Part shown: positions 35,881 to 47,489 of the stretch, one piece after another
Numbering within the stretch: position 1 is the first letter of the stretch
Layout of the letters: every line of letters begins with the position of its first letter
Translations under genes and position numbers: made by a program
Notes under the pieces: generated by a model
What the model was told of the DNA's origin: nothing
Databases searched by the model: none
Seen by the model: the letters and a program-made list of their open reading frames with translations, nothing else
Assembly: GCA_963082975.1 (NCBI GenBank)
Contig: OY720347.1
Coordinates: 16,629,187 to 16,693,186 of the forward strand
Length of the DNA: 64,000 nucleotides
From: Labia minor
Taxonomy: Eukaryota; Arthropoda; Insecta; Dermaptera; Spongiphoridae
Direction of reading: 5' to 3'

Positions 35881-36518
35881 ACTATGACATTCATACTCCA
35901 AACCAGTTCAATTCAAACAAACCAGTTCATTTATATTACCAACTTCAATTTAATTAAACAAATAAACAAGGAACTTTCATAATTTCAATTATTATATTCA
36001 TAATTTTTATTATATTTTAGTTAACATTTTCATATTATTTAATTAATTAATTAATTATTTTATTCGTTTCTAGATAGTAAAAAGAAATTTATTTTCTTAC
36101 AATTGCTTTCAATTCAAATGCTTATATCAATTTATATTTATATGTTTTTTTTCTCTTATTTTACATTTAAAAATAAAAAAAGGTTTTTTGGAGCTTTTCT
36201 AAATGAAAGAAAAATAACGCTCTTTAGTGAATATAGATTAAGGATGAATTTATTTAGTTAGTTTTTGTTCGATTCAAGTGAAGCATACGCTGATTTCACA
36301 CCAAAGAGAGACAGAGAAAATAAAAAAAGTTTCTTGAAAAACAAAAACAGACATTTAAAGTAAAGTGATAAAATTAATAATGTACATATTAACAATTATT
36401 ATATCGCTTTTAGTTCATAAGTATTTATATTATTTAAAATGATATCCCCTCACTACCCAAGGATTAATCATTCAAAAGATCTTTCTCTAATTTCAAATAA
36501 TTAATTCTTGTTAGAAAT
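35881..36518. other. AT-rich sequence without recognisable gene
   Basis: Nothing recognised. Confidence 0.5.
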
Positions 36519-36936
36519 AGTGTCTCCACTCGACTATCTCGCAATTTGAATTGGATTAATAACATAATATATTTAATTTAATTAATTATAAATTAAAATT
36601 AATAAATAATATTTATTAAACCAGCGCATGTTTGGCTCTTTGTTGATGGCACCTCGTCACGTGTTTGCAATGTTAAAAAATTAATTCTGGTACTTTCAGC
36701 GATTCAATCAAGCTGAAATTTTATATATAACAGTTTTATACAATTTTTAATCATGTGAAAAACTATCAAACATATATTTACGGTCACTTTAGAGGAAAAA
36801 ATCAAAACGTTGTAGGTATTGACCCACTTCCGGTTGAGCTACATTTCTCAAAAGTTGAAAGAAAACTACAAATTTTGAATAATGCCCGTTTACCAAATTT
36901 TATGATTCTAGGTCAAACCGTTTTTCCTTAATCTTG

Positions 36937-36980
<44 letters not shown>

Positions 36981-37087
36981 CATTTTTCTCAACCTTAGTG
37001 AAAATGATTCAGGAACCTTCAAAACATCAAAATCTCAACATCGAAAATTTTCGTGATCGCAATACTATCTCTGACGAGATAGTAAAA
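36519..37087 (-). mobile_element. Family X HINE/Helentron-like repeat, copy 3
   Basis: Minus orientation, from AGTGTCTCCACTCGACTATC to CTATCTCTGACGAGATAGT. (CA)n array at about 36942-36975. Together with the next 270 bases it is duplicated, inverted, at 62722-63633. Confidence 0.7.
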
Positions 37088-37216
37088 CCGAGAAAAAACA
37101 ATTTAGGCTTCCAGTCAGGATTCTTTTTTCAAATGTTTGTGACCTGTTGCCTACTTCTTAGGCGCTCTCAAAATATGTTACTTTTGTTTGTTGATTAGTA
37201 AATTATTAATGTACAA

Positions 37217-37478
37217 CAGTGATTCTCAACCTATGTGCCGCGGTACTATTGTGTGCCGCGAGATTATCAAAATGTGCAGCTAAATTTTTACAAATGTAAA
37301 GAGGCTCTTTAACATTTACCGACTTTTTTTCTAAATTTTTTCAATTTGGTTCTAAAAACCGTTTTTGGAACAAACTTTTTTTCAATATGATAAACTTTTA
37401 CACTTATCTTTTTCTTTGTGTTTTTAATTTTTAAACTTTTAAAAGTGTGCCGGTAAAAAAAAAGGTTGAAAATCACTG
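37217..37478. mobile_element. hAT MITE, copy 2
   Basis: Termini CAGTGATTCTCAACC and GGTTGAAAATCACTG, flanked by ATGTACAA / ATGTACAG (7 of 8 bases equal). Related to the 23603 element with GTGCCGCG repeats. No coding sequence. Confidence 0.85.
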
Positions 37479-37483
37479 ATGTA

Positions 37484-37560
37484 CAGTGACGACAAAATCT
37501 AAATACCACCGGGGCGCTGTTGTCGGGCAATGGCAATGGTCTTTCTCAAACGGTGTTTTA
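37484..37560. mobile_element. Fragment of the 24.1-kb Tc1/mariner-type MITE family
   Basis: Starts CAGTGACGACAAAATC and shares GGGGCGCTGTTG and CTTTCTCAA with 24097-24170, in the same order. No clear right end. It directly follows the hAT MITE. Confidence 0.45.
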
Positions 37561-38867
37561 GTTTTTACGTCAATATAAAATATACTTGATACGACACTTT
37601 AGATTAACAGAAGGAAGCAATAACAATAGAAATTGTTTTCTATTGAAAAATCCCTTCTTCCACGCGTTGACACAATCCTACTTGAGCGACTTGCTTCGTG
37701 TTACTTAGAAACCATTTTCTCTGGTATCCAGATACCAGCCAATTTTCAAAACTTAAAACCACACTTATTCCCTATCAAAAAAATGTAAATAAAGTTTTTG
37801 TATGTTTAAAATATCTTGAGTTATTGTTTTCTGTTTTTGGCTCTATACCAGTGACCTATTCTGTATTTATATAATTAGGGTTTTATATACATTTATCCAG
37901 CTTATGAATTAACAAGAAGTTATAATAAAAGTTTGTGAAAGAGGTAATAAGAAATATGATATCTTTATACCCAAAGTAAAACAAATTAAATGATAGGGAA
38001 TGACTGTTACAACTAAAAAGATAAATTTTTAAATAATGATTGATCCAGTCTAAATCTCTAATTAAAGTTTTTAGAATTTATGCAAGTAGATTAATATTGA
38101 AATATTATTTTAGATTATAAATTTAATTGGAAAATGAAGGTACAGCAAGAAAATAATAATTAGACCAGTTCTTTTTTTTGATTGTTGTTTGAGGAAAAAT
38201 CAATCAGCTCTTACCATTTTTTAAAATGTTAATGATCAAGACAAAAAGACTAAAATTTAATCGTATATCCTGATCTTATCAATACATATACATATTCTAC
38301 TATTATTTTGAATATTAAGACTAGAATTATTAAATTATTGAATTTATTATAAAAATTGTATATTTCTGTTGATATTTACATTTCAGCGATTCAACGGTTA
38401 ATTATAATCTTAAATAATGACATACTTAACGATGAGTTGTTAGAAGATAATCTTGGTTAACAACTTTAGAAAAAACTTTTGACAGGGGAAACTTTTCCCA
38501 GCTTTATAGAACAATTTCATTGTTTTGTTTTTTATTTTTTTATAATGCATCTAAAATCTCTGTTTATAAAACACAAATGCTAATTAATAATTAATAAATA
38601 AAATATGATTAAATAATCATCAGATTTTTTTATAGAATTCTTATTAAATAAATAAGAATTTTACTTGCCGCTACAATATGTAACAATATCGTTGAGAAAT
38701 ATTTAGAAAACATTTTTTTTTTCTATTCATTTATTGGTGATGGTTAGCAAAATTTCCATTTGTTTTAATAGTATTTCTTTGTATTTATTATTCTCGTAAT
38801 TAGTAAATATAAATTGACTTTAAATTAAAAATAATGAACTCCTATTTTGGACGCATTGCGTTTATAT
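37561..38867. other. AT-rich sequence without recognisable gene
   Basis: Nothing recognised. Confidence 0.5.
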
Positions 38868-39657
38868 CAGGGCTTCGAACCGTTATTTTTTTCGTTTCGG
38901 TTTTCGTTCCGGTTCAATAAAAAAAAAAAATATCAGTTCGGTTCCGGTTTTCGTTCCGGCAAAAATAACGGTTTTTTTTCGGTTTTCGGTTTTCGGTTCA
39001 GCTCCGATTAATTAATTTTAAAGACCTTTTATTTGTATTAGAAATTTAGGTCGGGGTATGCCGAGTCTGCCATAAATATATAAAAATATTTCTTGCTACC
39101 ACCCTAAATCATACTACATGAATTGATACAATATAATATAAATAATAATAATTAATTAAAGGTATAATAATTAGAAGTATATAATATAAGATGTTAATAT
39201 AATTTATTAAACGAAACAAATAAGTATCAGTGGCGCAACCAGGGGGGGGTTTTGGGGGTCAAAACCCCCCCCAGGAGAGAAAAAAATATACATTGCTGTA
39301 TATCATGTACTATATTACAAATAGAAAAGAAAAAATATAATCCTTCTTTTTATTTGCAAAAAAAATAATTCATAAAGTATAATTTAGTGTATAATAAGTA
39401 AGTTTATTTTATTTTAAAATAATTTTAACAAAAATAAAAATTGCTTATTTTTTCGTACAGAATTAAATATAAGAAATAAAAAATTATTTATTATTTCTCC
39501 TAAATCACATAAAAAACAAAAGACTTAATATAAGATTACTAGATGACTGTGAAATTTTCCAATTTGACTATTATTTAAATATAAAATAAATACAAATATT
39601 ACTCAAATTCTAAATATTTCATAAAAATTATGAAGCGAAGACTAATTTTTTCAAAAT

Positions 39658-40824
39658 GGAAACGGGTAAAAATCCCTAAAGGAAAAAATCCATAAAAGTC
39701 AAAAATCTCTTTCCCTAAAACCAAATATCCCTAAAAAGAAAAATTCTTAAAACCGAAATTCCCTAAATAAAAATATCCATGACTTAAAAAATCCCTAAAA
39801 GAAAAAATCACTAAAAACAAAATTTTTCATTTTTGTATTAATTTTAATTGTGATTAAGAAAATTTAATTACAAGGTGAGCATGACACCCAGTTGCCTGAG
39901 ACACGAGCTCCCAAGGAGGTAATCGAGCCTGGACCGAAAGTAGGGAAAAATAGGTAAAAAAATACATACATATGGCCCAGACACGTGATTTTTCCAAAAA
40001 AATAGGGGTGTCAAATTCGTATGTAAAATAAAGGGAATTTACTCAAATTTCGTTTATTAGCATACGTTTTAATAGCTTAATGATTCCAAATACAAAATAC
40101 ACCATTTGCACCGTATATTTCACAAGGGAATATATAACGCAATTTGTGAAATTTACTATCATCAGAGGTTGTCTTTTTCATTTTGCTCAATGCATTTATA
40201 GAAACATCAAATCAATGCCAGAAGTTTTGAAGCTCTATAATGATATAGATAATCCTGACAACTCCACTCATTTACGAACTCTTGCAGCTTTGGTTTTGGT
40301 ACCGCCATCAAAAGTCATTGTAGCCTACCAAGCATTTGCTGGACGACCAACAGGGCAAAACTTCGTGATCTTTTTTCTTACTTGGCTAGGTGAACAACTT
40401 TTGGTTGGCTTTTATGACCCCGAATTCGACATTGGAACATTGGAACATCTACGAAGCCACTTTGATGGGTTTGCCTCGAACAAACAATGCATTGGAAGGT
40501 TATAAGACATCAGTATGGGTCACCTGATTAAGCAAATCTATATTGAGCATAACCTTATCTCTTTGGAAATCTGTCGTAATGTTCTTGGTAAGAAGCCTGA
40601 TCCACCAAGGAAACGATTCAGCGACTCGCATGATGAGCTTCTGACCATAATGAAGGCAAACCATGAAAAATGGGACACTAAAAAACCAGATGGAACAGAT
40701 GTGATGACACCAAGCATAACTACCTCATTCAAGTCTCTTCGGCTTTTCATTATTAAATAAGTACAAAAAAATTAGGGAAATTTTTTATTTAGGGATTTTT
40801 TCTAAGGGATTTTTACATGATTTC
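39658..40824 (+). mobile_element. Mutator-like element (MULE), inner
   Basis: Flanked by a perfect 9-bp duplication TTTCAAAAT at 39649-39657 and 40825-40833, the MULE signature. The left end contains GTAAAAATCCCTAAAGG and the right end, read inward, GTAAAAATCCCTTAGAA. The left terminal region repeats an AAATCCCTAAA motif about eight times to 39820, and the right end has three copies in inverse orientation. It carries two open segments of a MULE-type transposase. At 1167 bp it is a deleted copy. Confidence 0.85.
40080..40760 (+). pseudogene. MULE transposase fragment in two open segments
   Basis: The first segment (to a stop at 40503-40505) includes GCLFHFAQCIYRNI, typical of the end of a MULE transposase core, where a Cys/Phe-His-Phe motif is followed by an aromatic/Arg helix. 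It then reads HLRTLAALVLVPPSKVI and a stretch ending in FDPEFDIGTLE-like sequence (actual FYDPEFDIGTLE). The second segment from 40515 continues in the same frame after a stop: MGHLIKQIYIEHNLISLEIC and NVLGKKPDPPRKR. The N-terminal zinc-binding part and the first catalytic acids are missing. Codon usage is ordinary for the region. MULE identity rests on this one motif plus the 9-bp duplication, which agree. Confidence 0.7.
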
Positions 40825-40879
40825 TTTCAAAATATCCTGCCACTACGGGCGGACGAAAAGCTTTCGAAATCTTAAAGTA

Positions 40880-42073
40880 CTTGGGGTGTCCCATAAGTTT
40901 CTTCGCTTTTTTTGATGCGAAATGAATACACGATATTTGTTGGTTAAGGTTGATTTATTATGTTATGTATGAACCATTCTGTTCTATAACCTTCTTCCAT
41001 CTCCCAGGAAGCCTGATTATGCCCTCTTTCCAAAATAGTTGAGGCTTACTTTCAAAATATTCATTTAGGTGCGTTTTTATTTCGATTATGGATTTGAAAG
41101 ATTTACCACGGAGAGAGATTTTTAAGGAGAGAAACAAGTAATAATCGGATGGAGGAAGGTATGGGGAGTATGGAGGATGAGGTAGAACGTCCCAATCAAA
41201 CTGTAATAATATTTGCCTTACGATCAACGCAATAAGCGGCCTTGCGTTGCCGTGATGGAATACTACACCTCGTCGGTTCGCCAATTCTTGCCGTTTTTCT
41301 GCTATGGCGGTTTTTAGTTAATTCAGTTGATTGCAATATTTGTCAGCATTGATCATATCACCTTCAGGAAGGAGCTCGTAGTACAGTACACCCTTCCAGT
41401 CCCATCAAATGCACAAAAGAACCTTCTTCGGATGAAGCCCAGACTTTGCAACAGTTGAAGGTCTATTTTCTTTAGACCAAATCCGTTTTCGATCCACATT
41501 TTGATACAAAATCCAAGTCTCGTCTCCAGTGACAAGACTCTTTAAGAAATGATTTCTTTTGTGTCGCTGTAGAAGCAAATCGCACGTAGGGACGCGCTTT
41601 ATAAGGCCGGTCTCCGTCAATTGGTGTGGAACCAACCCAAGCTTCATATCGATTCGCATATCCCATTTTGATTAAATGCTTATGTGCCGTTGTTTTGGGA
41701 ATGTTAGTTTCACCCGCTATCTCGCGCACACTGTATCGTGGATTTTCAGCATGCACAGTCTTGATAATATCCGTCGTTGCTGGGTGGCCAGCTCTAAATT
41801 TCTTAAACCAATTGCGGACGGTCCTAATAGTCGAAGCACCAATCCCGTAAACGGTGCAAATCTCTTCCGCCGCAAATGATCTTTTGGCTCTCCATAGTAG
41901 AAAAATTGTAAAGAGACTTTGTCACCAACGAAACGAATTCTGAAAAAGCTCTGGGATGATTAAATAAGATGCCATAAACGGCTAAGAGATAAGCCTGCAT
42001 GTTTATATATATAAACATAGGCAGTTAGATTCATTCATAGCGTGACGCGGAAAAAACTTATGGGCCAACCTAA
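40880..42073 (-). mobile_element. Nearly full-length mariner, inactivated
   Basis: Terminal inverted repeats: TTGGGGTGTCCCATAAGTTT on the left (40881) and TTAGGTTGGCCCATAAGTTT read inward from the right, with flanking TA at both sides. Length about 1.19 kb, normal for mariner. It lies 46 bases beyond the MULE duplication, in the same middle element. Confidence 0.9.
40958..41900 (-). pseudogene. Mariner transposase with frameshifts and a lost catalytic Asp
   Basis: Reading on the minus strand: FAAEEICTVYGIGASTIRTV near 41880-41820, then the helix-turn-helix YSVREIAGETNIPKTTAHKH. The first catalytic Asp is in VTGDETWILYQN. After a stop and frameshift comes YYELLPEGDMINADKYCNQL, then ANRRGVVFHHGNARP, where the second catalytic Asp is replaced by Gly (HHDN to HHGN). 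The third Asp survives in PPSDYYLFLSL. The end reads IRLPGRWKKVIEQNGSYIT. At least one stop and two frameshifts, plus the Asp loss, make it dead. The GDETW and ILY wording matches mellifera-like mariners (inferred). Confidence 0.9.
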
Positions 42074-42867
42074 TAGTTTTTTATAAATAACTCTTTTATT
42101 ATTAAGATTAGGTAAAAATGAATATAATGAAACTTTTAGTAAATTCGATTCCCTATAAATTTAATACGATAGTATGATATTTCTCATAAAAATCGGTATT
42201 TATTGAGAAAATCAATAAAATATGCTTTGACAGATCTTTAAACTACCCTTACTTATGGTCCGATCTTGTCCAACAACAATCCAATCCCCGCCCATCATTC
42301 CCAAAAAAAAAAAACATCTAAATATCAAATTTCAATACAATATCTCATTTTGTTTAGACGTAATCTCGGTAACGAGCCTGTTCAAAAAATTTTTTTTGCA
42401 GTTTTGGATTCAGAACCGTCTGAAAAGTGAAAATCTCAAAGAATCTCGGAGCAAAAATTTTCAAAATTTTCCGATCATCGTATAAGCTATCCTTATTTCA
42501 TGAGGAAAGCTAAAATAATTTACTTATAGCTGGAAAAAAATATTTTCTTTCTAAAACTGTGAATACGAGTAAATAAAATACAAAATTAAATTTTTTTGCC
42601 AGATTTTGTAAAATCAGTGTTTCATTTACAAAACTTTTTTAAATATTTAATATAAAAAAAAATCTTATTGAAAAATTTGTCTTTGAGAGAGCCCGGGGGG
42701 GCGCCATAGGAAGGTGGAGCGGCTAGTCAAAACCCCCCCCAGGATCAAATCCTGGTTGCGCCACTGTAAGTATGAATATTTTTTTACATCCTTCTACTTT
42801 CAAACACTCAACAAACGAAACAAATTCGTATATTTAATGTTAAAGTATACAGGATTCTTGGATATAT

Positions 42868-43140
42868 TTACTTATAATTATAACTAGAATTATAAAAGAT
42901 GAAAATTATACCTCTAATTATTAAAATATCTTCTAATGTATTTTCATTTAAACTATTTCTGTCTCGTAAAATAAACTTTAAACCAGAGAAAGCTCTTTCA
43001 ACACTAACTTGTGTTGCAGTATCTCCTAAAACCACCATTGCAATTTTGTTAAAATGAGGATATGTATTTTTATTTTCCTCCCAAAATTCTAAAATAAGTT
43101 TTTTACTGTCTAATCTTCGTACTTGGTCAAAGGTATTCAA
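42868..43140 (-). pseudogene. hAT transposase C-terminal dimerisation fragment
   Basis: On the minus strand a 90-residue frame contains FWEENKNTYPHFNKIAMVVL, then SVERAFSGLKFILRDRNSLN and LEDILIIRG. This is the hAT C-terminal dimerisation domain; the Glu of VERAFS is the third catalytic acid. The start Met is probably not real: the upstream catalytic part is missing because only about 350 bases remain between here and the element end. It belongs to the outer hAT shell by position and strand. Confidence 0.85.
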
Positions 43141-43593
43141 TATTTGTTTAAATTTATTTAATAATTTTATTTATATTTATGAATCATTTTCTTTATATCA
43201 ATACATAACCCTGTAACAAATGGAATAAATAATTTAAAAAATTAATACTATCATTAAATCAAAATATCAGTATTAAACAAACGATGAAAACATTAAATTC
43301 TGTATTGCGACTACGAGACGCTGCCAACACAACCGAAGGGAGAGTATGACTAGGACACTAATTTTTGAAACAAAGTTTTTAGCGACACCATGCAGTGCGA
43401 GGCATAACTAATTGAAAAAAATTCGGGCTTGGGTGTTGCCAAAACACCTCTTGTGGCAACTCTGGATTGAACACGTACTGAACTGAAATAAACCGATATT
43501 ATTTTTTTCGGTTCAGCTCCGGTTTTCGTTCCGACAAAAATACCGGTTTTTTTCGGTTTTCGGTTTTCGGTTTAGTTCCGGTTCGAAGCCCTG

Positions 43594-45690
43594 GTTTATA
43601 TTAAAACTCTGTAAGAAAAATCATATGTAATAAAGAAGAGATAATAATTTTATCTAAATCCTACCTGTTAACTTTCTACCTTTCTCTTTATCTCTTGCCC
43701 ACATTTTCTTTTTCACTTACCCTCGTTTCCTGACACCATTACTTTCTACTTATTTTTATTTTCACCTTACTGGCACGATAAAGACACTTTTATGTTAAAA
43801 CTCCTAACATTTCTATTAACAAAATATTTTCAAATATTTTTTTCATCGTAAATTAGAAAGTTAATATTTGAAAATATTACTATAGAACTAAGAATGTTAA
43901 CTATTTTACTTACTATTACAAAATAAAAAAATGTATAAGAATAAATAAATTAACTATATAAATACATTTTTAAAATTTTATATAAAATGATGCAAATATG
44001 TTTATCAAATTAATATAATAAAATAAACAAATCATTCTACTTTATTTAAGATTAATTATTTATTTATTAAATTGTACTACTATTTTTTATAGATAACAAA
44101 AACAAATAACTATTTAAATTCTATTCATATACATATAAAAAAATGATCATTGTGTGTGTGTGTGTTTGTGGGTATGTTCTTTTTTATATTCACTATTTTT
44201 TAAAATTTATTTGATTTATAATTTATTCTTTTCTATTTATTATCGACGTTTCTTTGAAAAGTAAAAAATAATCTGTAATCCATTGAGAGAGAACAAAAAC
44301 AAACAAGTATAAAAAATAGCTAATATTATTACAAATAATAATAAACAAAACGTATTACTGTTTTCTACCTTTAAAGTAGACAGTTACAGGCTTAATGTTG
44401 ATCTTTTTTAAAGTCTAGAAACGAAAAAGATTCATGTAAATAATAAATTGATTGATAAATTATTTTTTTATGTTAATTGGTTGGATATTTGTTAAACTCT
44501 CTCTCTCACAATGAATAATAAAAACCAGAATTGAGAGAGAGAGAGAGAGAATGTACTGATTTCAAATGAGCAAAATTTTCTTTTGTTTTTATGTAGCATG
44601 CAGTGTATTTTATTCTCGAATTTCAGTTTTGTGTTTTATGTATTTACGCAAATACGTAGATATTGATTACATTTTAGCATACAGAATAATGTAAATGTTA
44701 CATTGGCATACCTATGGGGGAGGGGGGAGGTGGGCGGAGCATTTGCATCTTACGGGATGACCCATATTATTTGGCAGGACTTTTATATATTTATTTATAG
44801 TTGTAAAAAAACATTTTATCAATTTCTTAAGTCTGCTATTCTAAATGATTAAAAAATATTTGACAAATTGCATGTCTATTTATAAATTATTACATATTAT
44901 AGTGGAATTGAAAATATTTTAAATTAAAGTAGTTTATTTCTTTCTTATAAATTAATAATTAATTACTTAATATCAAAGAATAATAATTTTTTAATACTAA
45001 AAAAAAAATTCACATTATCAATGAATATAATATATCTATTTTATAAGTGTGATAAGCCTTTATTAAATGTAGCTTTCCAATTTTATAGATAATAAAAATA
45101 AATCTTTTAAATTAATAAAAATATTAAGTTTGAGATTTAATTATATTTATATATTTAATCGAAATATATTTATAAAAAAAATAGATTACTTAAATAAAAA
45201 TTAAAATAAAAAAATTGTCTGAATGGTTTGTTTCATGAATCAATATTTCAATTCATTCTCATTTCATTCATTCAATTCATTTTTACACATTGATTAATCA
45301 AATGTTAATTTTCCTTTTATTTTTATTAAAAAAATAAAAAATTGTAAAAACACTTTAAAAATAATTTTATTTAAAGTTTTAGGATCTGAAAATCTAATAA
45401 ATTAATGAAATTTAAAGAAAGCAATTAATTTCTTATATATTAATTATATTAATAATATCACCTATTTGGTTAAATCTAATTCTATAAATTTGTCTATTTA
45501 TAATATTGATATATATTGTAAAAAATTAATTTTCAAATTGGTTGCCTAAACGAAGAAAACATTTATTAAAATGTATATTATATAAGTTAACTTAAATGAA
45601 TTTCCTGCCATTTGAATTTGCTTTTAATTATTGGGTTTTTTTTCTGCCGTCAGCCTAGCTAGCTTTTTCGAATAAAGATGTCAATTTAAG
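43594..45690. other. AT-rich sequence; one G-rich tract
   Basis: No gene recognised. 44716-44734 reads GGGGGAGGGGGGAGGTGGG, which could form a G-quadruplex and is exceptional in this composition. (CT)n and (GA)n runs at 44502-44513 and 44536-44550 form an imperfect inverted pair. Confidence 0.5.
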
Positions 45691-46020
45691 TAGATTTGTA
45701 TGTTTTCCGTCGTTGCATCTTCTGTTTTCCACTTGTAGGGAACAATTTCACGAGACTTACTCTAATGGCAGTTACATCCTACAATACAAGTGGAAAACTT
45801 GTCCCTTGGTCTTCATTGGACATTTGCCCACGATCGAAATAATTGCGCCAACTCAAAGAGACAGATCTTCTCCCTTCCTTTTCGCTCTCTTCCTTTCCCA
45901 TCATGTCGTTTCTTTCCTTTTTTTTTCCTCCCTACTTTCAATTCCTGTCTCTCTAAAGAACTCTCTTTCTCACCGTAAGTTAACGTTGGAAACAACTCCT
46001 TTGGGAGTCATCTGTTGAAT
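45691..46020. other. GC-richer unique island with a 14-bp inverted repeat
   Basis: GTTTTCCACTTGTA (45724-45737) and TACAAGTGGAAAAC (45785-45798) form a perfect stem with a 47-base loop. A 101-codon frame crosses the island but resembles no known protein and is pyrimidine-tract driven. It might be a host exon or regulatory sequence. Confidence 0.3.
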
Positions 46021-47250
46021 TATCGCTTTGTAATGTGTAATTAATCAAAGATTTCTATGTATAATAAAATGTTTTCTCATTTTAATGACTTAATTATCAA
46101 TTGCAGTATAAATTAATTGTGCTTCATTAATAATTAACATTACAATTACAAATGAGGACTCGAATTTCAAAAAGAGAATTAAAGATAAATTCATCAAACA
46201 AATTATTCCGAGCATTTTATTATTATTATTATTATTATTATTATATTATTAATTAATTAATTCTTAATTTCTTTTTTTATCTCATTTATAATGTCTTATT
46301 TGAAACTAACCCCAAATCCAATATTTTTTTTTATTTTAATTCAGTTATCTCATTATTTCAAAAAAAAAAAGTAAAGATATATTGTCTGATAATAAAATGG
46401 TTGTAGAGTTTTTGGCAAGTATTTTTGTTCTTTTCTTTACATTCGTTGGCAAAAATAATAGAGAAAAAAATATTGCCATTTTAATCGATAATATGTTGTA
46501 TTTGATTCTTCTCCAATTACTTTATTTATATTTTTTTATTAATTGTATTCATGGAAAAATGAGAGTGAATGATAAATCAAATTACTATGTAGATTTATAC
46601 ATATAATCAATTCTCTTTATTCATTCATCAACTTAAATTTTACTAAACAACAAACTAGTTTATATATTGTACATAGATATTCAGGGCTGTATGAAAAGTA
46701 AACAAAATTATTGAGATTTTTCTAACTTTTAAATTTAATAAAGTGCATCTTGTTGTTTTATTTTGGAAAGTGAAATAAATAAAAAAAAAATAATTTGAAC
46801 GTATCAATTGTCAATGAACCTTCACTCAATGTTTCTATTTTATTTTAGATCTGGAAAAATATTTATGAGAGTAAAAATAAAAAAAAATAATAAATCATCA
46901 TCGAAAATATATATATATATATATATATATATAGAAGAGGGATCGAAGAGATGGATAAAGGAAAAAAAGAGAGTTGAAATTGAAACGGAAAATTCCCAAT
47001 CTATCATGACAATAGAGATATGATCACAGATGTTATTAGTAAGAAAAAAAATATTTCAGAAAATATTCCAAATTATTTCTATTTAAATATAATTAAAAAA
47101 CATTTTAAGTTTAATTTTTATTTTTATTGAGAATTTATATTTATTATTTTAATAGTACATAAATACAAAAAAAATTATATAATATACTATATTTTATAAA
47201 CTTCTATTTTATTTAGTCTTTGAAGAAATTAAATTTATAAAAGAAAAAAA
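46021..47250. other. AT-rich sequence without recognisable gene
   Basis: Contains (ATT)n at about 46219-46242 and (TA)n at 46909-46932. Nothing else recognised. Confidence 0.5.
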
Positions 47251-47482
47251 ATCTTAGAGTCTCCACTTGACTATCTCGAAAATTTGAATTGGATTAATTA
47301 ACATATATTAAATTTAAATTTAAAACCATTACCTTCATTTTTAAGTCAAAATTTAAAGAATTAATTCCAGTACTTTCATCGATTCAATCAAGCTGAAATT
47401 CTATATATAGCAGTTTTATACAATTTTTAATCATGTAAAAAATTATCAAACATATATCTTTATTTTTACGGTCACTTTAGAG
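47251..47482 (-). mobile_element. Family X repeat, copy 4, partial (subfamily X2)
   Basis: Has the 3' hairpin side and the AGCTGAAATTC..TATATATAGCAG block. It lacks the block with CCAGCGCATGTTTGGC that most copies carry; in its place is TTTTTAAGTCAAAATTTAAA, shared with 60478-61209. Truncated at GTCACTTTAGAG and abutting copy 5. Confidence 0.6.
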
Positions 47483-47489
47483 TTAAATT

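Larger units (their letters stand above)
39228..42766. mobile_element. hAT-like element with CAGTGGCGCAACC ends, middle shell
   Basis: CAGTGGCGCAACCAGG on the left and CCTGGTTGCGCCACTG on the right, exact over 16 bases. A poly(G)/poly(C)-rich block (GGGGGGGG..AAAACCCCCCCC) follows on each side. A 7-bp duplication TAAGTAT flanks it (39221-39227, 42767-42773); hAT elements usually make 8, so the superfamily is provisional. No transposase of its own; its own sequence is about 1.2 kb. It contains the MULE and the mariner. Confidence 0.85.
38868..43593 (-). mobile_element. hAT element, outer shell of a nested cluster
   Basis: Ends CAGGGCTTCGAACCG (38868) and CGGTTCGAAGCCCTG (43593) are exact inverted repeats. 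They are flanked by a perfect 8-bp duplication GTTTATAT at 38860-38867 and 43594-43601. Both subterminal regions repeat CGGTTTTCG and TTCGTTCCGG many times, probable transposase-binding sites. A transposase C-terminal fragment remains on the minus strand at 42868-43140. After subtracting the inner elements about 1.2 kb remains, so this was an internally deleted copy before or after the others landed in it. Confidence 0.93.

Noticed and set aside
40080..40505. Independent host gene of 141 codons
   Set aside because: It lies between MULE ends with a 9-bp duplication and carries a MULE-type motif; it is a transposase remnant.
45713..46018. 101-codon frame as a secreted protein gene
   Set aside because: The hydrophobic part comes from a CTTT-rich tract, there is no homology I recognise, and the frame is open on the opposite strand as well.
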